Source: an uncultured Oscillospiraceae bacterium (GTDB lineage Bacteria; Bacillota; Clostridia; Oscillospirales; Oscillospiraceae). From it: 6,675 nt of DNA. Shown one piece after another: positions 1 to 6,232 of this stretch. The stretch lies in contig CAAFEV010000236.1 in assembly GCA_900762005.1 (NCBI GenBank), forward strand, positions 1 to 6,675, written 5' to 3'. The position numbers and the translations under genes are program-made. The notes under the pieces were generated by a model that did not search any database, was not told the origin of the DNA, and saw only the letters and a program-made list of their open reading frames with translations. Numbering within the stretch: position 1 is the stretch's first letter; each line of letters starts with the position of its first letter.

Positions 1-1641
1 ACCGTTCTCTACTGTTTCTGTGAGTGCTCTCGACCTTTCGGTTAATTCGGCAACTTCTTCAGACGTCTCTGATGCGCTGGTCGCGTATGCCACAATACCG
101 ACCACAAGTGCCGCCACTGCGGTTGTCAGAAGGAAAATAGGGTTTGTCGCCATCGCCGCGGTCATAGCCAGCGTCGCAGAGGTAGCCGCCTTTGCCCCAA
201 TGGTATACACCGCCAACGCGAGAGATCCTCCGACGACAGCAGCCGCCAAGCCGGCAATAATCGCCGTTACAGTCGGGCTTTTCGCAATTAGGTTCGTAAG
301 TCCTTCCACCAGTCCGGTAAGGAAGGTTTTCACGCCGTCCACTGCGGGGGCAAGTTGGCTGCCGAAGGCGATACCGAGGTTATTCACGGAGTTGCTGAGC
401 TTCTGGTCTATAAACGCGGAGGTGCTTGTCATGGTTTTATACGCCGCCTCGGTTGTGCCGGTTGTACCCTGCATTTCGGAATTCATTTGCGATAAAACGA
501 CGTTAAAATCCGCTATACCCATTGTCATTACGGCGTTCGCGGCCTTTGCCGCCTCCTGGCTCCCCCACAAGCCCATCATCGCTTCGGCGTTGCCATCGAC
601 GGTGCCAGAGAGTACCTGCAACACGTCGCCGAGGCTCGCGCCGGATGCCATCAATTCGCCGAAGCTCTGACCGGTTTCCTCGCGCAGGATTTCCGCCACG
701 GTGCTGTCTGCCTTGCCAAGCTCATTGAGCATGCCGGACAGGTAGGTGGTCGCCTCGGCGGTTGCAATGCCGCCACGGGTCAGCTCCACATACGCGGTGG
801 AGATATTCTGCAGGTCAACGCCATATGCGGAGCCGGTAGCGATTGCGCGACCGATGGACGAAGACAGCTCGTCAACCGATGTTTTGCCGAGATTCTGCGT
901 CTGGATAAGCACATTGGAGATACCGCCGACCGATTCCGCACTCAAGCCGTAGGCGTTCAGCGTGGTCGTCAGGACATCGGTCGCGTTGGTCAGAGAGGTG
1001 AAGCCGGCGGTTGCGAGCTGGTTTGCTTGATTAACGAAGCCTACCGCGTCTGCGGTGTTGACAGATCCGGAAATCGCCTGATAGACCGATTCGGACACAT
1101 CCGTTGCCACCATTGCCGACGTGCGGGACAGATCCATAATTTCACTGTTCATTACACCGACCGTGACAACCGTATCATCCATGATGGTCTGCGTCTTCGC
1201 AAAAGCTGCCTCATATTGAGACGCGGTATTCAACGTCTGCGCGCCGAGGGCAATGATTGCCGTTGACGCTGCTGCGAACGCCGCAGACATTGCCACCGCA
1301 GCGACGCCGAGCTGATCGCTTTCGCCGCGCATTTTCCCGAGCTTCCCGCCGGTTTCCTCCGCATCGTCCCCCAAATCCCCGACCTTTTGCCCAGCGTCTG
1401 CAGAGCTGCCGCCGAGCCGGTCCACGCCGCTGTCGGCTGCGCGGGCATCGTCACCGAGCCCGTCAAGCGCAGAGGCAAGACCCGCTGCCTCTTGACTGCA
1501 TTTTTCAAGCTCGGAGGACAGACCGCTTGTGCCCTCCTCCAAGCCGTCGGCTGCACTCTTTGCCCTATTCAGTTTTTTTTCAAAATCGCTGCTGTCGGCC
1601 TTGATTTCGATAATTACATGCCCGTCGCTTTTTCCTGCCAT
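1..1641 (-). CDS. Tape measure protein, N-terminal part (TP901 family), 3' end beyond window
   Basis: Tail length-determining protein around which the tail tube is built; in this class it also takes part in DNA passage into the host. I translated the minus strand from ATG at 1641: 547 codons with no stop before the window edge, so the gene is 3'-partial. Residues about 20-110 are polar, Gly/Asp/Glu/Lys-rich and probably helical. Residues 112-134 form an Ala-rich hydrophobic stretch. Residues about 140-435 resemble the TP901 tape-measure core, with phrases such as SQYEAAFAKTQTIMDD, YGLSAESVGGISNVLIQT and GRAIATGSAYGVDL. Two hydrophobic segments, about 458-482 and 501-519, could span a membrane, as is usual in this family. 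The start lies 5 bases after the Gp15 stop with only a weak AGG upstream, which suggests coupling to the preceding gene. Because the reading frame runs off the edge, a caller that needs a stop codon would miss it. Confidence 0.93.
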   Translation of the reverse strand, partial: MAGKSDGHVIIEIKADSSDFEKKLNRAKSAADGLEEGTSGLSSELEKCSQEAAGLASALDGLGDDARAADSGVDRLGGSSADAGQKVGDLGDDAEETGGKLGKMRGESDQLGVAAVAMSAAFAAASTAIIALGAQTLNTASQYEAAFAKTQTIMDDTVVTVGVMNSEIMDLSRTSAMVATDVSESVYQAISGSVNTADAVGFVNQANQLATAGFTSLTNATDVLTTTLNAYGLSAESVGGISNVLIQTQNLGKTSVDELSSSIGRAIATGSAYGVDLQNISTAYVELTRGGIATAEATTYLSGMLNELGKADSTVAEILREETGQSFGELMASGASLGDVLQVLSGTVDGNAEAMMGLWGSQEAAKAANAVMTMGIADFNVVLSQMNSEMQGTTGTTEAAYKTMTSTSAFIDQKLSNSVNNLGIAFGSQLAPAVDGVKTFLTGLVEGLTNLIAKSPTVTAIIAGLAAAVVGGSLALAVYTIGAKAATSATLAMTAAMATNPIFLLTTAVAALVVGIVAYATSASETSEEVAELTERSRALTETVENG

Positions 1642-1646
1642 AGTGT

Positions 1647-2240
1647 TTACCTCGCTTCGCCGCGCGCAATGCGCAGCAGCCAATCGTCGTAAGCCTCAAG
1701 CGTTTCTGGGCGTTCAACCGGGTCGCCGTTTTCGCTTAGGGCATACATCTCCTTATATTTCCGATACTCCTTCTTGAGCTCGCTGCTCTTGATGCTCTCC
1801 GGATCTGCAACGCGGTAGCGCACGCGCTCCGAGAAGCTGTGTGCTAGCAATCCTGTCAGTAGCGCATGAAACCGCCACCAGTGCATTCGTTGATTCAATA
1901 AGTCAATTCCATATTCGCGCTGAAACTCGGCGATGATTGCCGCTGCGTCCGTATGAAAGGCATATGCGGGAGACTTTTTCGTATCCTTCCGCGCAGCCTT
2001 TTCCCCGCAGCGGTAAAAGTCGCCGACGATTGCCTGCGCCGCGTCCAGATTGTCCGGCGCAGTGCACGGAAAATACAACTGCAAGAGCCGTCGCATTGTC
2101 AGCGTGCCATTAAGGCAGTCCGTAAAATAGGCGATGCCTACACGATAATCTGTGTTTAGCGGGTAGACATCGCCGTCTATTACTACCGCGTCCGGCGGGT
2201 CGAAAATTGACGGCTCTGTCAGCGCGCAGAGCCGGTCAGT
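1647..2240 (-). CDS. Gp15-family tail assembly chaperone, expressed as -1 frameshift extension
   Basis: Second tail assembly chaperone, the T-like half of the lambda gpG/gpGT arrangement, expected to bind the tape measure and tail tube protein during assembly. I recognise the phage Gp15 family from the N-terminal pattern VVIDGDVYPLNTDYR and the Trp-rich middle (LLNQRMHWWRFHALLTGL). The reading frame from 2240 to the TAA at 1647-1649 has 197 sense codons. The first 48 codons, which hold the conserved N-terminus, contain no ATG, GTG or TTG; the first ATG is at 2096 and would remove that segment. No Shine-Dalgarno sequence precedes it. The frame is -1 to the upstream gene and joins it at a slippery A AAA AAA. 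The predicted full product is therefore 105 residues of the upstream chaperone plus these 197, 302 aa in all. A CTG codon at 2222, overlapping the upstream stop, is a less likely start. Family identity is recognised by eye; the frameshift is inferred. Confidence 0.85.
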   Translation of the reverse strand, partial: TDRLCALTEPSIFDPPDAVVIDGDVYPLNTDYRVGIAYFTDCLNGTLTMRRLLQLYFPCTAPDNLDAAQAIVGDFYRCGEKAARKDTKKSPAYAFHTDAAAIIAEFQREYGIDLLNQRMHWWRFHALLTGLLAHSFSERVRYRVADPESIKSSELKKEYRKYKEMYALSENGDPVERPETLEAYDDWLLRIARGEAR

Positions 2241-2246
2241 TTTTTT
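2211..2246 (-). promoter_or_regulatory. Candidate programmed -1 ribosomal frameshift site with stimulatory hairpin
   Basis: The transcript reads seven A's (2246-2240) divided A AAA AAA in the zero frame, which fits the X XXY YYZ rule exactly. After a 5-base spacer comes CGGCTCTG (2234-2227), an 8-base loop, and the perfect complement CAGAGCCG (2218-2211), an 8-bp stem with six G-C pairs. The zero-frame TGA (2221-2219) sits in the loop. After slippage the -1 frame reads ACT GAC CGG and stays open into Gp15. An AGGA (2259-2256) lies 9 bases before the heptamer and might act as an internal Shine-Dalgarno stimulator, as in E. coli dnaX. Frameshifting between these two tail chaperones is widely conserved in tailed phages. 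The sequence elements are seen directly; their activity is inferred. Confidence 0.85.
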
Positions 2247-2554
2247 GTCTTTGCGTCCTTGTATGCGCCGATAAGGTAGGAATACACCTCAAACACAGTG
2301 AAGCAGTCCCGCTGCTCCGCTCTTGAGAGAATCTTTTCCGCATTTTCCGCGCCGATAAAAGAGTCGAGTGCTTCTGCATACTTCGCAAAACGGTTCTCCG
2401 GCGTTTCTTTGTCCGCGGCAAGGAACGCCTGCGAGCAGTCGACAATCTTTTGGTCGGTCTGATCGGAGATGATGAGCGTCAGCTTAACCGGATCATCCTC
2501 GAAAAACTGCACGGGGACAACTCTGTCAATAAAGGTGAAGAAAGGTTTATTCAT
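2219..2554 (-). CDS. Short tail assembly chaperone (gpG-like), frameshift donor
   Basis: A 111-aa protein between the tail tube gene and the Gp15/tape measure genes, the fixed place of the short tail assembly chaperone in long-tailed phages. It begins MNKPFFTFIDRVVPVQF and is mostly acidic and probably helical from residue 40 on. It has no enzymatic motif. Its role is assigned from position, size and the frameshift signal at its 3' end rather than from a sequence motif. It starts 3 bases after the tail tube stop, and a purine-rich GGGGGAGGG overlapping that stop can act as ribosome binding site. Codons 104-105 are AAA AAA inside the slippery heptamer. Most ribosomes should read on six more codons to the TGA at 2221-2219, giving this short form; a minority would shift into the Gp15 frame. 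Confidence 0.85.
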   Translation of the reverse strand: MNKPFFTFIDRVVPVQFFEDDPVKLTLIISDQTDQKIVDCSQAFLAADKETPENRFAKYAEALDSFIGAENAEKILSRAEQRDCFTVFEVYSYLIGAYKDAKTKKLTGSAR

Positions 2555-2557
2555 CGC

Positions 2558-3079
2558 TTAGCCCTCCCCCTGCGTTACCTGCGCCGGTTCGGCATAAGTG
2601 TACTCGGCGGGCGTACCGGCAACGAGTAAATCCACCTCGATGTCGGTCGGATTGCCGGATGCCGCCGCACCGTCCTTCTTGGTGACGATTGTCACCTTGC
2701 CGGATTCGCCTGCGCCGGAATCGATGTTGAAGTAGGCATAGTTGCGCTGCACATCGCCGCCGACGCCGAATTTGATGCTGTGACCGCAGACGAAGTCCTG
2801 GAAGCCGTCGCCGAGGTACCGCTGGCCGGTGACATTGAAGGTGCGCTGGGTGTCGGTTTTGAGGGTGCTCGCGCCCTCATACAAATAGTTCTTGTCCGTG
2901 GTCTTCGGCGACAGCGACGCGCCGACATTCTCCACATGGACAAAGGCGATGTCGTAATCGCCTACATCGCCGTCACCGGTGGCACTGCAGTCCACTGCAA
3001 GCAGCATACGGTCGGCAGGGATTTCTCCCGTGGCGGACGCATTGCGCGTAACAGCCGCCATAAAATCAGAAACTTTCAT
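2558..3079 (-). CDS. Major tail tube protein
   Basis: A 173-aa protein predicted to polymerise into the tail tube. It is Gly/Ala/Asp/Thr-rich with alternating beta-strand-like stretches, for example VTIVTKKDG and IEVDLLVAG near the C-terminus, typical of tail tube proteins of Gram-positive siphophages. It begins MKVSDFMAAVTRNAS and carries phrases such as NYLYEGASTLKTDTQRTFNVTGQRYL in two halves of its middle. Its place between the neck genes and the tail chaperone/tape measure genes supports the call. The gene overlaps the tail terminator gene by 14 bases but has its own strong ribosome binding site, AGGAGG at 3091-3086, 6 bases before the ATG. This fits a need for many more copies than the neck proteins. 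No C-terminal Ig-like domain is present. Confidence 0.85.
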   Translation of the reverse strand: MKVSDFMAAVTRNASATGEIPADRMLLAVDCSATGDGDVGDYDIAFVHVENVGASLSPKTTDKNYLYEGASTLKTDTQRTFNVTGQRYLGDGFQDFVCGHSIKFGVGGDVQRNYAYFNIDSGAGESGKVTIVTKKDGAAASGNPTDIEVDLLVAGTPAEYTYAEPAQVTQGEG

Positions 3080-3506
3080 GTGATACCTCCTGTGTATAAA
3101 TCAAGTCGCATTGGATTTGGTACCGTGCGGTGCCGGTATCGTCGTCAATAATGATTGGATATGCCGAGGAGAGAACATGCACCGCCCGCGCTCTCCGGCG
3201 TTCGCCTAATGTAGGCAGCTGCAAAAAACGCAGCTTTTGCTCCAGCCAGCTTTCCAGCCCCTCGAAAATTGCGAGATTCTCCGCTTGCTGGGTCAAGTCC
3301 TGCCCGTAGTACCTGCGCGACGATATTGTGAACAGGCAACGGCGGACGCTTGACCCGTCCAGATACCGAGATACAACCGATTCACACGGCACACTGTCAA
3401 TGGAATAATTGTCAGCCGCCGACGCCAAGCAGTCTATGTCCAACCGCTCTCCTGCAAGCCCGGGGTACTGCTGAAAATACGCACGCAGGTGCTCGATAAT
3501 TGTCAT
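3066..3506 (-). CDS. Tail terminator / Minor_capsid_3-like neck protein
   Basis: A 146-aa protein of the family annotated in Gram-positive phages as minor capsid protein 3 or tail terminator, and often mislabelled chloramphenicol resistance protein. The pattern matches what I recall of it: MTIIEHLRAYF start, SIDSVPCESVVSRYLDGSS, RRCLFTISSRRYYGQD, a helical LESWLEQ segment, a PTLG turn, and the closing strand ARYQIQCDLIYTQ. The expected role is to cap the tail tube and join it to the head, as SPP1 gp17 does. The start ATG shares its A with the preceding TAA (TAATG), which implies translational coupling. A GGGAGGG at 3520-3514 in the previous gene is a suitable ribosome binding site. Its stop lies inside the next gene. 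Confidence 0.8.
   Translation of the reverse strand: MTIIEHLRAYFQQYPGLAGERLDIDCLASAADNYSIDSVPCESVVSRYLDGSSVRRCLFTISSRRYYGQDLTQQAENLAIFEGLESWLEQKLRFLQLPTLGERRRARAVHVLSSAYPIIIDDDTGTARYQIQCDLIYTQEVSHESF
3085..3091 (-). promoter_or_regulatory. Strong ribosome binding site of the tail tube gene
   Basis: AGGAGGT on the transcript, 5 bases before the ATG at 3079. It lies inside the end of the tail terminator gene and fixes the start of the tail tube gene in spite of the 14-base overlap. The upstream neck genes have shorter or less complete sites. Confidence 0.75.
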
Positions 3507-3880
3507 TACTTTGCCCTCCCGATGTACGCCGCCAAGGACTTTTCAAGATCCGCACGCCGGTCTGCGAGCATTCGCTTGTCCCATTCCGGGCCGCCGACGT
3601 GATTTTGGATGTCGGCGCCGGTATAGTGCTTCGGTGCCCGGCCTGCCATAACCTTCCCGAGCCAATGGTAGTGCGCGTAGGGCTGCGCATAGGTAAGGGT
3701 TGCCCCGTCCGCGGCAACCTCAGCGGTATTGCGCAGCATCCCTGCCTGTTTGGGCACATACGGCGCACAGTATTCCTTTACACGGTCGGCTAAGAAGACC
3801 TGCGCTTTTTTGTCCGCGCCGAGCCCACGGTTGCGTAGAATCGCCGGAACCGGAATGTCGATTTTTACAATCACGCTCAT
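3506..3880 (-). CDS. Minor capsid protein (Minor_capsid_2-like) / HK97 gp10-position neck protein
   Basis: A 124-aa basic neck protein. The segment YAQPYAHYHWLGKVMAGRAPKHYTG (residues about 64-88, here in abbreviated recognition) followed by GGPEWDKRMLADRRADL resembles the minor capsid protein 2 family of phages such as Listeria A118, where proteins of this kind occupy the HK97 gp10 position between head closure and tail terminator. The N-terminal third (APYVPKQAGMLRNTAEV) also fits the gp10-like pattern of a helix followed by a beta hairpin. The gene starts at an ATG overlapping the previous TGA by four bases (ATGA) and ends with a TAATG overlap with the next gene, so it is probably made in step with its neighbours. 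No catalytic motif is present; a structural role is inferred. Confidence 0.75.
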   Translation of the reverse strand: MSVIVKIDIPVPAILRNRGLGADKKAQVFLADRVKEYCAPYVPKQAGMLRNTAEVAADGATLTYAQPYAHYHWLGKVMAGRAPKHYTGADIQNHVGGPEWDKRMLADRRADLEKSLAAYIGRAK

Positions 3881-4221
3881 GTATTCTTCACCACCAAATG
3901 CCGCAGGAATACACCGCGCCGGTTGTCACCGACATAGGAAATGCGGAAGTATTCGCGGCCTGTTAAGCTGCGCTTCCCGTCGTATGCGCCGAGCACGCCG
4001 CGCACAAGCAGGTCGCCGTCCTTCGGAGGTATTTCCGGGACAAGCTCCTCGGGGATGCGGACGGTGTACTCGTCTCTTGGCGTAATTCCTCCGCCCTGCA
4101 CGGGGACGCTGCCGCGCTTGCCGAACCAGCTCACGCCCACGATGACCTCGCACTCGTAACAGTCGGCATTTGCCTCGGCGATATGCCGTACCAGCGTCAC
4201 AGTTTCGTTGCACTGACGCAT
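3877..4221 (-). CDS. Head-closure / minor capsid neck protein (DUF6751-like)
   Basis: A 114-aa protein, mostly beta-strand in character: VIVGVSWFGKRGSV, ITPRDEYTVRIPEEL, KDGDLLVRGVLGAYDG and FRISYVGDNRRGVFLRHLVV. This succession (GVSW, then DEYTVRIP, then a GDLLVRG turn, then a final RHLVV strand) resembles from memory the DUF6751 family and the A118-type minor capsid protein 1 position, which corresponds to the head-closure protein of the neck. I could not check that match. I chose the ATG at 4221 because it overlaps the previous stop as TGATG, the same coupling style as the next two genes. The in-frame ATG at 4263 would add 14 residues lying wholly inside the connector gene. The gene ends with an ATGA overlap with the following gene. 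Confidence 0.7.
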   Translation of the reverse strand: MRQCNETVTLVRHIAEANADCYECEVIVGVSWFGKRGSVPVQGGGITPRDEYTVRIPEELVPEIPPKDGDLLVRGVLGAYDGKRSLTGREYFRISYVGDNRRGVFLRHLVVKNT

Positions 4222-4565
4222 CAGCCGCACCCCCGATACAGCAGCCCCGTATCCGCAAGCCATAGTGCTACGGCGTTATACAGGCGCTGCGTGTCACTGG
4301 TGTCATGCTTATAGCTGACGGAGGTGCCGTCGTTGCTCTCCGAGGCAACCACCGCTTGCTCGTTTGCTGCCATAGCGTCAGTCACCTCGCACAGGGCGTA
4401 TTTCACCGCCGTTTTCGTTGCTATGGGTAGGGTGTCATCATCTACCCTGCCCAGGGTAACACGGGTTACATAAGCGGACGCCTTGAGACTCAGACGGTTA
4501 AATTCTGCCTGTGTCAGCGTCCCGTGGTAATCGCCGGTATAAAAGCCGTAGTCAACGGTAATCAA
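4221..4565 (-). CDS. Head-tail connector protein (gp6-like), TTG start
   Basis: A 114-aa largely helical protein placed directly after the major capsid gene, where siphophages encode the connector that binds beneath the portal. Supporting features are the N-terminal helix LTQAEFNRLSLKASAYV, the helix ATKTAVKYALCEVTDAM, and a C-terminal helix LYNAVALWLADTGLLYRG that contains the usual late aromatic residues. The reading frame has no suitable ATG; the start is TTG at 4565, with GAGGAGG (4580-4574) 8 bases upstream. An ATG further upstream at about 4588 is out of frame and ends at a TGA overlapping this start. The stop overlaps the next ATG (TGATG). The family call rests on position, length and helical pattern. 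Confidence 0.75.
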   Translation of the reverse strand: MITVDYGFYTGDYHGTLTQAEFNRLSLKASAYVTRVTLGRVDDDTLPIATKTAVKYALCEVTDAMAANEQAVVASESNDGTSVSYKHDTSDTQRLYNAVALWLADTGLLYRGCG

Positions 4566-4573
4566 AGCGTCCG

Positions 4574-4580
4574 CCTCCTC
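4574..4580 (-). promoter_or_regulatory. Ribosome binding site deciding the TTG start of the connector gene
   Basis: GAGGAGG on the transcript, 8 bases before TTG at 4565. With no in-frame ATG nearby it supports the non-ATG start, which may lower expression of this low-copy neck protein relative to the capsid gene just upstream. Confidence 0.7.
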
Positions 4581-4596
4581 TCACTCATTCCCGCTA

Positions 4597-5508
4597 TCAG
4601 GTTGCCTTGTGGTGCAGATAGATACCTGCCACCTTGTTCTCGTAGACATCCGCGATACCGACCTGACGGTAGCCGAACTTGTAGGCGTCGCCCGACTGGT
4701 TTTGCTCGGGCGTGATGATTTTCGGCGCAATGTGCTTCGGAAACTGAATCAGCGCGGGCTTGTGGAGAATTAGGAAGTTGATGTCCTTGCCGGCAGCCGC
4801 CTTGACATAGCCGCCGGCAGTCTCATCGGTAGTGGTCGCATCGTCCCCTGTGCCGGTGGTGACAATCGTGCCGGACTTCTGCGCGATGGCGGTGTAGAAG
4901 CGCGTCTGCGGCACCTTCACCACCTTGGCGAAATTCTGCATCACCTCACGGCTCTTGGTTGTGTCCATATCCTGCAAATAGCCCAGCAGCAGCGGGGTGA
5001 TGTAGAGGTAACGCTCGTTGGGCGGCACCTCGTCCTCGTCCATCTCCGTAACGGCTGCGCGCAGAGCTGCGACGACTGCCGCGCCGTCCGCCAGCGTCGC
5101 GCCGGAGGCAACCTTGGAGATGCCGGAGGCTCCTGCATACTTCGCGAAGCGAAATGCGTCTACCTCCGGGGCAACCTTCGTGCGGATGAATTCGCTCGCA
5201 AGCTGCCCAAAAGCGATTCCGGCGGTTTCAAGGTTGTCCATCGTGTCCACAGTGAACATTCTGCCGCGGTCAAAGTTGCATGCGACGGTTTCGTTCGTGA
5301 GGGTGATATCGCCGTTCACATAGCCGCCGTTGCGGGAATAATTGCCGAGCCCCTGCATGCTCAGCTTGGGGATAATCAGCTCGTTTGCATTCGCGCCCTG
5401 ACGCGCGAGATTGGGGTTACCGTCAAGCTCGGCGGTAAGAGATGCCAGCTGATAGGTTTCATCCAAAAGCGGGATGAATTGCTGGGCGAGGGTAATTGCG
5501 TTCGACAT
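4597..5508 (-). CDS. Major capsid protein
   Basis: A 303-aa shell-forming protein, of a length usual for HK97-fold capsid proteins that use a separate scaffold instead of a long delta domain. It starts MSNAITLAQQFIPLLDETYQ, followed by a conserved-looking strand NELIIPKLSMQGLGNYSRN (about 43-60) of the kind that forms the E-loop, then a helix LASEFIRTKVAPEVDAFRFAKY (about 103-124), and a C-terminal domain with YLYITPLLLGYLQ and VGIADVYENKVAGIYLH. Residues about 214-238 are a Gly/Thr/Asp-rich loop that looks like a surface insertion. The gene lies 15 bases after the scaffold gene and has the best ribosome binding site of the window together with the tail tube gene: AGGAGG at 5522-5517, 8 bases before the ATG. 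No protease domain or protease gene is visible. Confidence 0.9.
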   Translation of the reverse strand: MSNAITLAQQFIPLLDETYQLASLTAELDGNPNLARQGANANELIIPKLSMQGLGNYSRNGGYVNGDITLTNETVACNFDRGRMFTVDTMDNLETAGIAFGQLASEFIRTKVAPEVDAFRFAKYAGASGISKVASGATLADGAAVVAALRAAVTEMDEDEVPPNERYLYITPLLLGYLQDMDTTKSREVMQNFAKVVKVPQTRFYTAIAQKSGTIVTTGTGDDATTTDETAGGYVKAAAGKDINFLILHKPALIQFPKHIAPKIITPEQNQSGDAYKFGYRQVGIADVYENKVAGIYLHHKAT

Positions 5509-5516
5509 AATTGTTT

Positions 5517-5522
5517 CCTCCT
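5517..5522 (-). promoter_or_regulatory. Strong ribosome binding site of the major capsid gene
   Basis: AGGAGG on the transcript, 8 bases before the ATG at 5508, in the 15-base gap after the scaffold stop codon. This fits the high copy number of the capsid protein. Confidence 0.75.
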
Positions 5523-5523
5523 G

Positions 5524-6096
5524 TTATTTGTTGTTATCAGGCAAGCCGAAGGCTGCCCGCAGGGCGGCATCTGCCGTCATGGCTGCGCCCCCGCCTGTGC
5601 CGCCCCTTGTGACGACGGGGGTCTTGTCATCGTTTTCCGGCAGGAACGCTCCCGGGTCCGATTCCTTGTAGGTCTTGGCGAAATCATCCAGCCCGAGCAG
5701 CTTGCTTTCCTGCAGGGGCAGCTTCTTGGCTGTCAGCTCCGCAACAAAGGCTTTCTTCGCGCTTTCGGAGGAGAATTTCAAGCCGGACACCGCTTCCTTC
5801 ACGGCAAAGCCGTAATTGGCAGCGTCGAGCTGCTCCTTGAGTGCCTGCGTATCGGTGGCGTACTTCGTTTCCAGCTCTGCCGCCTTGCTCTTGATGCCGT
5901 CAATGTCCATGTCCTTGAAGGACGCGAGGGCAGTGTTGGCTTCGCCGAGCTGGGTTTTCAGACCGTCCCGCTCCGTGGTGAGCGTGGTGATGGTGTTCTT
6001 CTGCGCCTCAATGTCCCTGCCGTGCTCAGCCATAATTTGGTCGAGAATGCTCTTGTCGATGTCGGGCAGAAGTGCGGTGATAAATTCTCGTTTCAT
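5524..6096 (-). CDS. Capsid scaffolding protein, phage GP20 family
   Basis: A 190-aa internal scaffold that guides procapsid assembly and is absent from mature heads. It opens MKREFITALLPDIDKSILDQIMAEHG, the typical GP20 start with a short helix and a DKxxLDQIMAEHG motif. Residues about 27-93 form a long charged coiled coil. Then follow a segment YGFAVKEAVSGLKFSSESAKKAFVAEL, common in this family, and a linker ending in FLPENDDKTPVVTRGG. The end is a flexible Gly/Ala stretch and a short helix ADAALRAAFGLPDNN that probably contacts the capsid protein. It sits directly before the major capsid gene, as expected. AGAGAGG at 6110-6104, 7 bases before the ATG, is a fair ribosome binding site. Confidence 0.9.
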   Translation of the reverse strand: MKREFITALLPDIDKSILDQIMAEHGRDIEAQKNTITTLTTERDGLKTQLGEANTALASFKDMDIDGIKSKAAELETKYATDTQALKEQLDAANYGFAVKEAVSGLKFSSESAKKAFVAELTAKKLPLQESKLLGLDDFAKTYKESDPGAFLPENDDKTPVVTRGGTGGGAAMTADAALRAAFGLPDNNK

Positions 6097-6116
6097 GGAT
6101 TTTCCTCTCTCCGCTA

Positions 6117-6208
6117 TGCTTTTTCACGGGGTCGCGTCCCTTGCGGCGCGCCTGTTGTTACGCCCGGCGCAGGCAAAAATGGATATGAAAAAGCACGGTG
6201 CTTTTTCA
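6117..6208 (-). repeat. Three-copy decamer TGAAAAAGCA in the leader before the scaffold gene
   Basis: On the transcript the decamer TGAAAAAGCA occurs at 6208-6199, its reverse complement TGCTTTTTCA at 6195-6186, and a second direct copy at 6126-6117, six bases before the scaffold ribosome binding site. The middle copy can pair with either outer copy but not both at once. A further overlapping pair, AAAGCACG (6221-6214) with CGTGCTTT (6197-6190), competes for the same bases. The rest of this 136-base gap (6097-6232) holds no gene that I can see. Confidence 0.6.
6186..6208 (-). terminator. Hairpin after the regulatory gene, possible weak terminator
   Basis: Perfect 10-bp stem TGAAAAAGCA / TGCTTTTTCA with a three-base loop, 25 bases after the stop codon of the ORF6N-like gene. 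The T run lies inside the 3' arm of the stem, as in some A/T-flanked intrinsic terminators, but the G-C core is only three pairs and no free T run follows. It could partly separate the regulatory gene from the capsid genes, or be an RNA processing or attenuation element. Confidence 0.35.
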
Positions 6209-6232
6209 AACATCGTGCTTTGTCAACGAATA

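Noticed and set aside
20..670. A 216-codon plus-strand open frame.
   Set aside because: It is antisense to the tape measure gene, whose minus-strand frame is open throughout and recognisable; no ribosome binding site or family match on the plus strand.
1572..1579. A second slippery run, GAA AAA AAA CTG, near the start of the tape measure gene, also in A AAA AAA register.
   Set aside because: A -1 shift there meets TAG after two codons (ACT GAA TAG), and no hairpin follows at a suitable distance, so it would only give a truncated product.
1647..2096. Gp15 starting at ATG 2096.
   Set aside because: It removes the conserved N-terminal segment, has no good ribosome binding site, and leaves an unexplained open -1 frame upstream.
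3066..3506. Chloramphenicol resistance protein, a label often given to this family.
   Set aside because: The protein has none of the features of an acetyltransferase or efflux pump, and its place among neck genes points to a tail terminator; the label is a known annotation artefact.
3877..4263. Longer form of the head-closure gene starting at ATG 4263.
   Set aside because: The extra 14 residues lie wholly inside the connector gene and would waste the TGATG coupling at 4221, which matches the other neck junctions.
6221..6226. TTGACA on the transcript strand just after the ORF6N-like gene, a perfect -35 box.
   Set aside because: No acceptable -10 hexamer follows at 16-18 bases; the sequence there is the hairpin arm.
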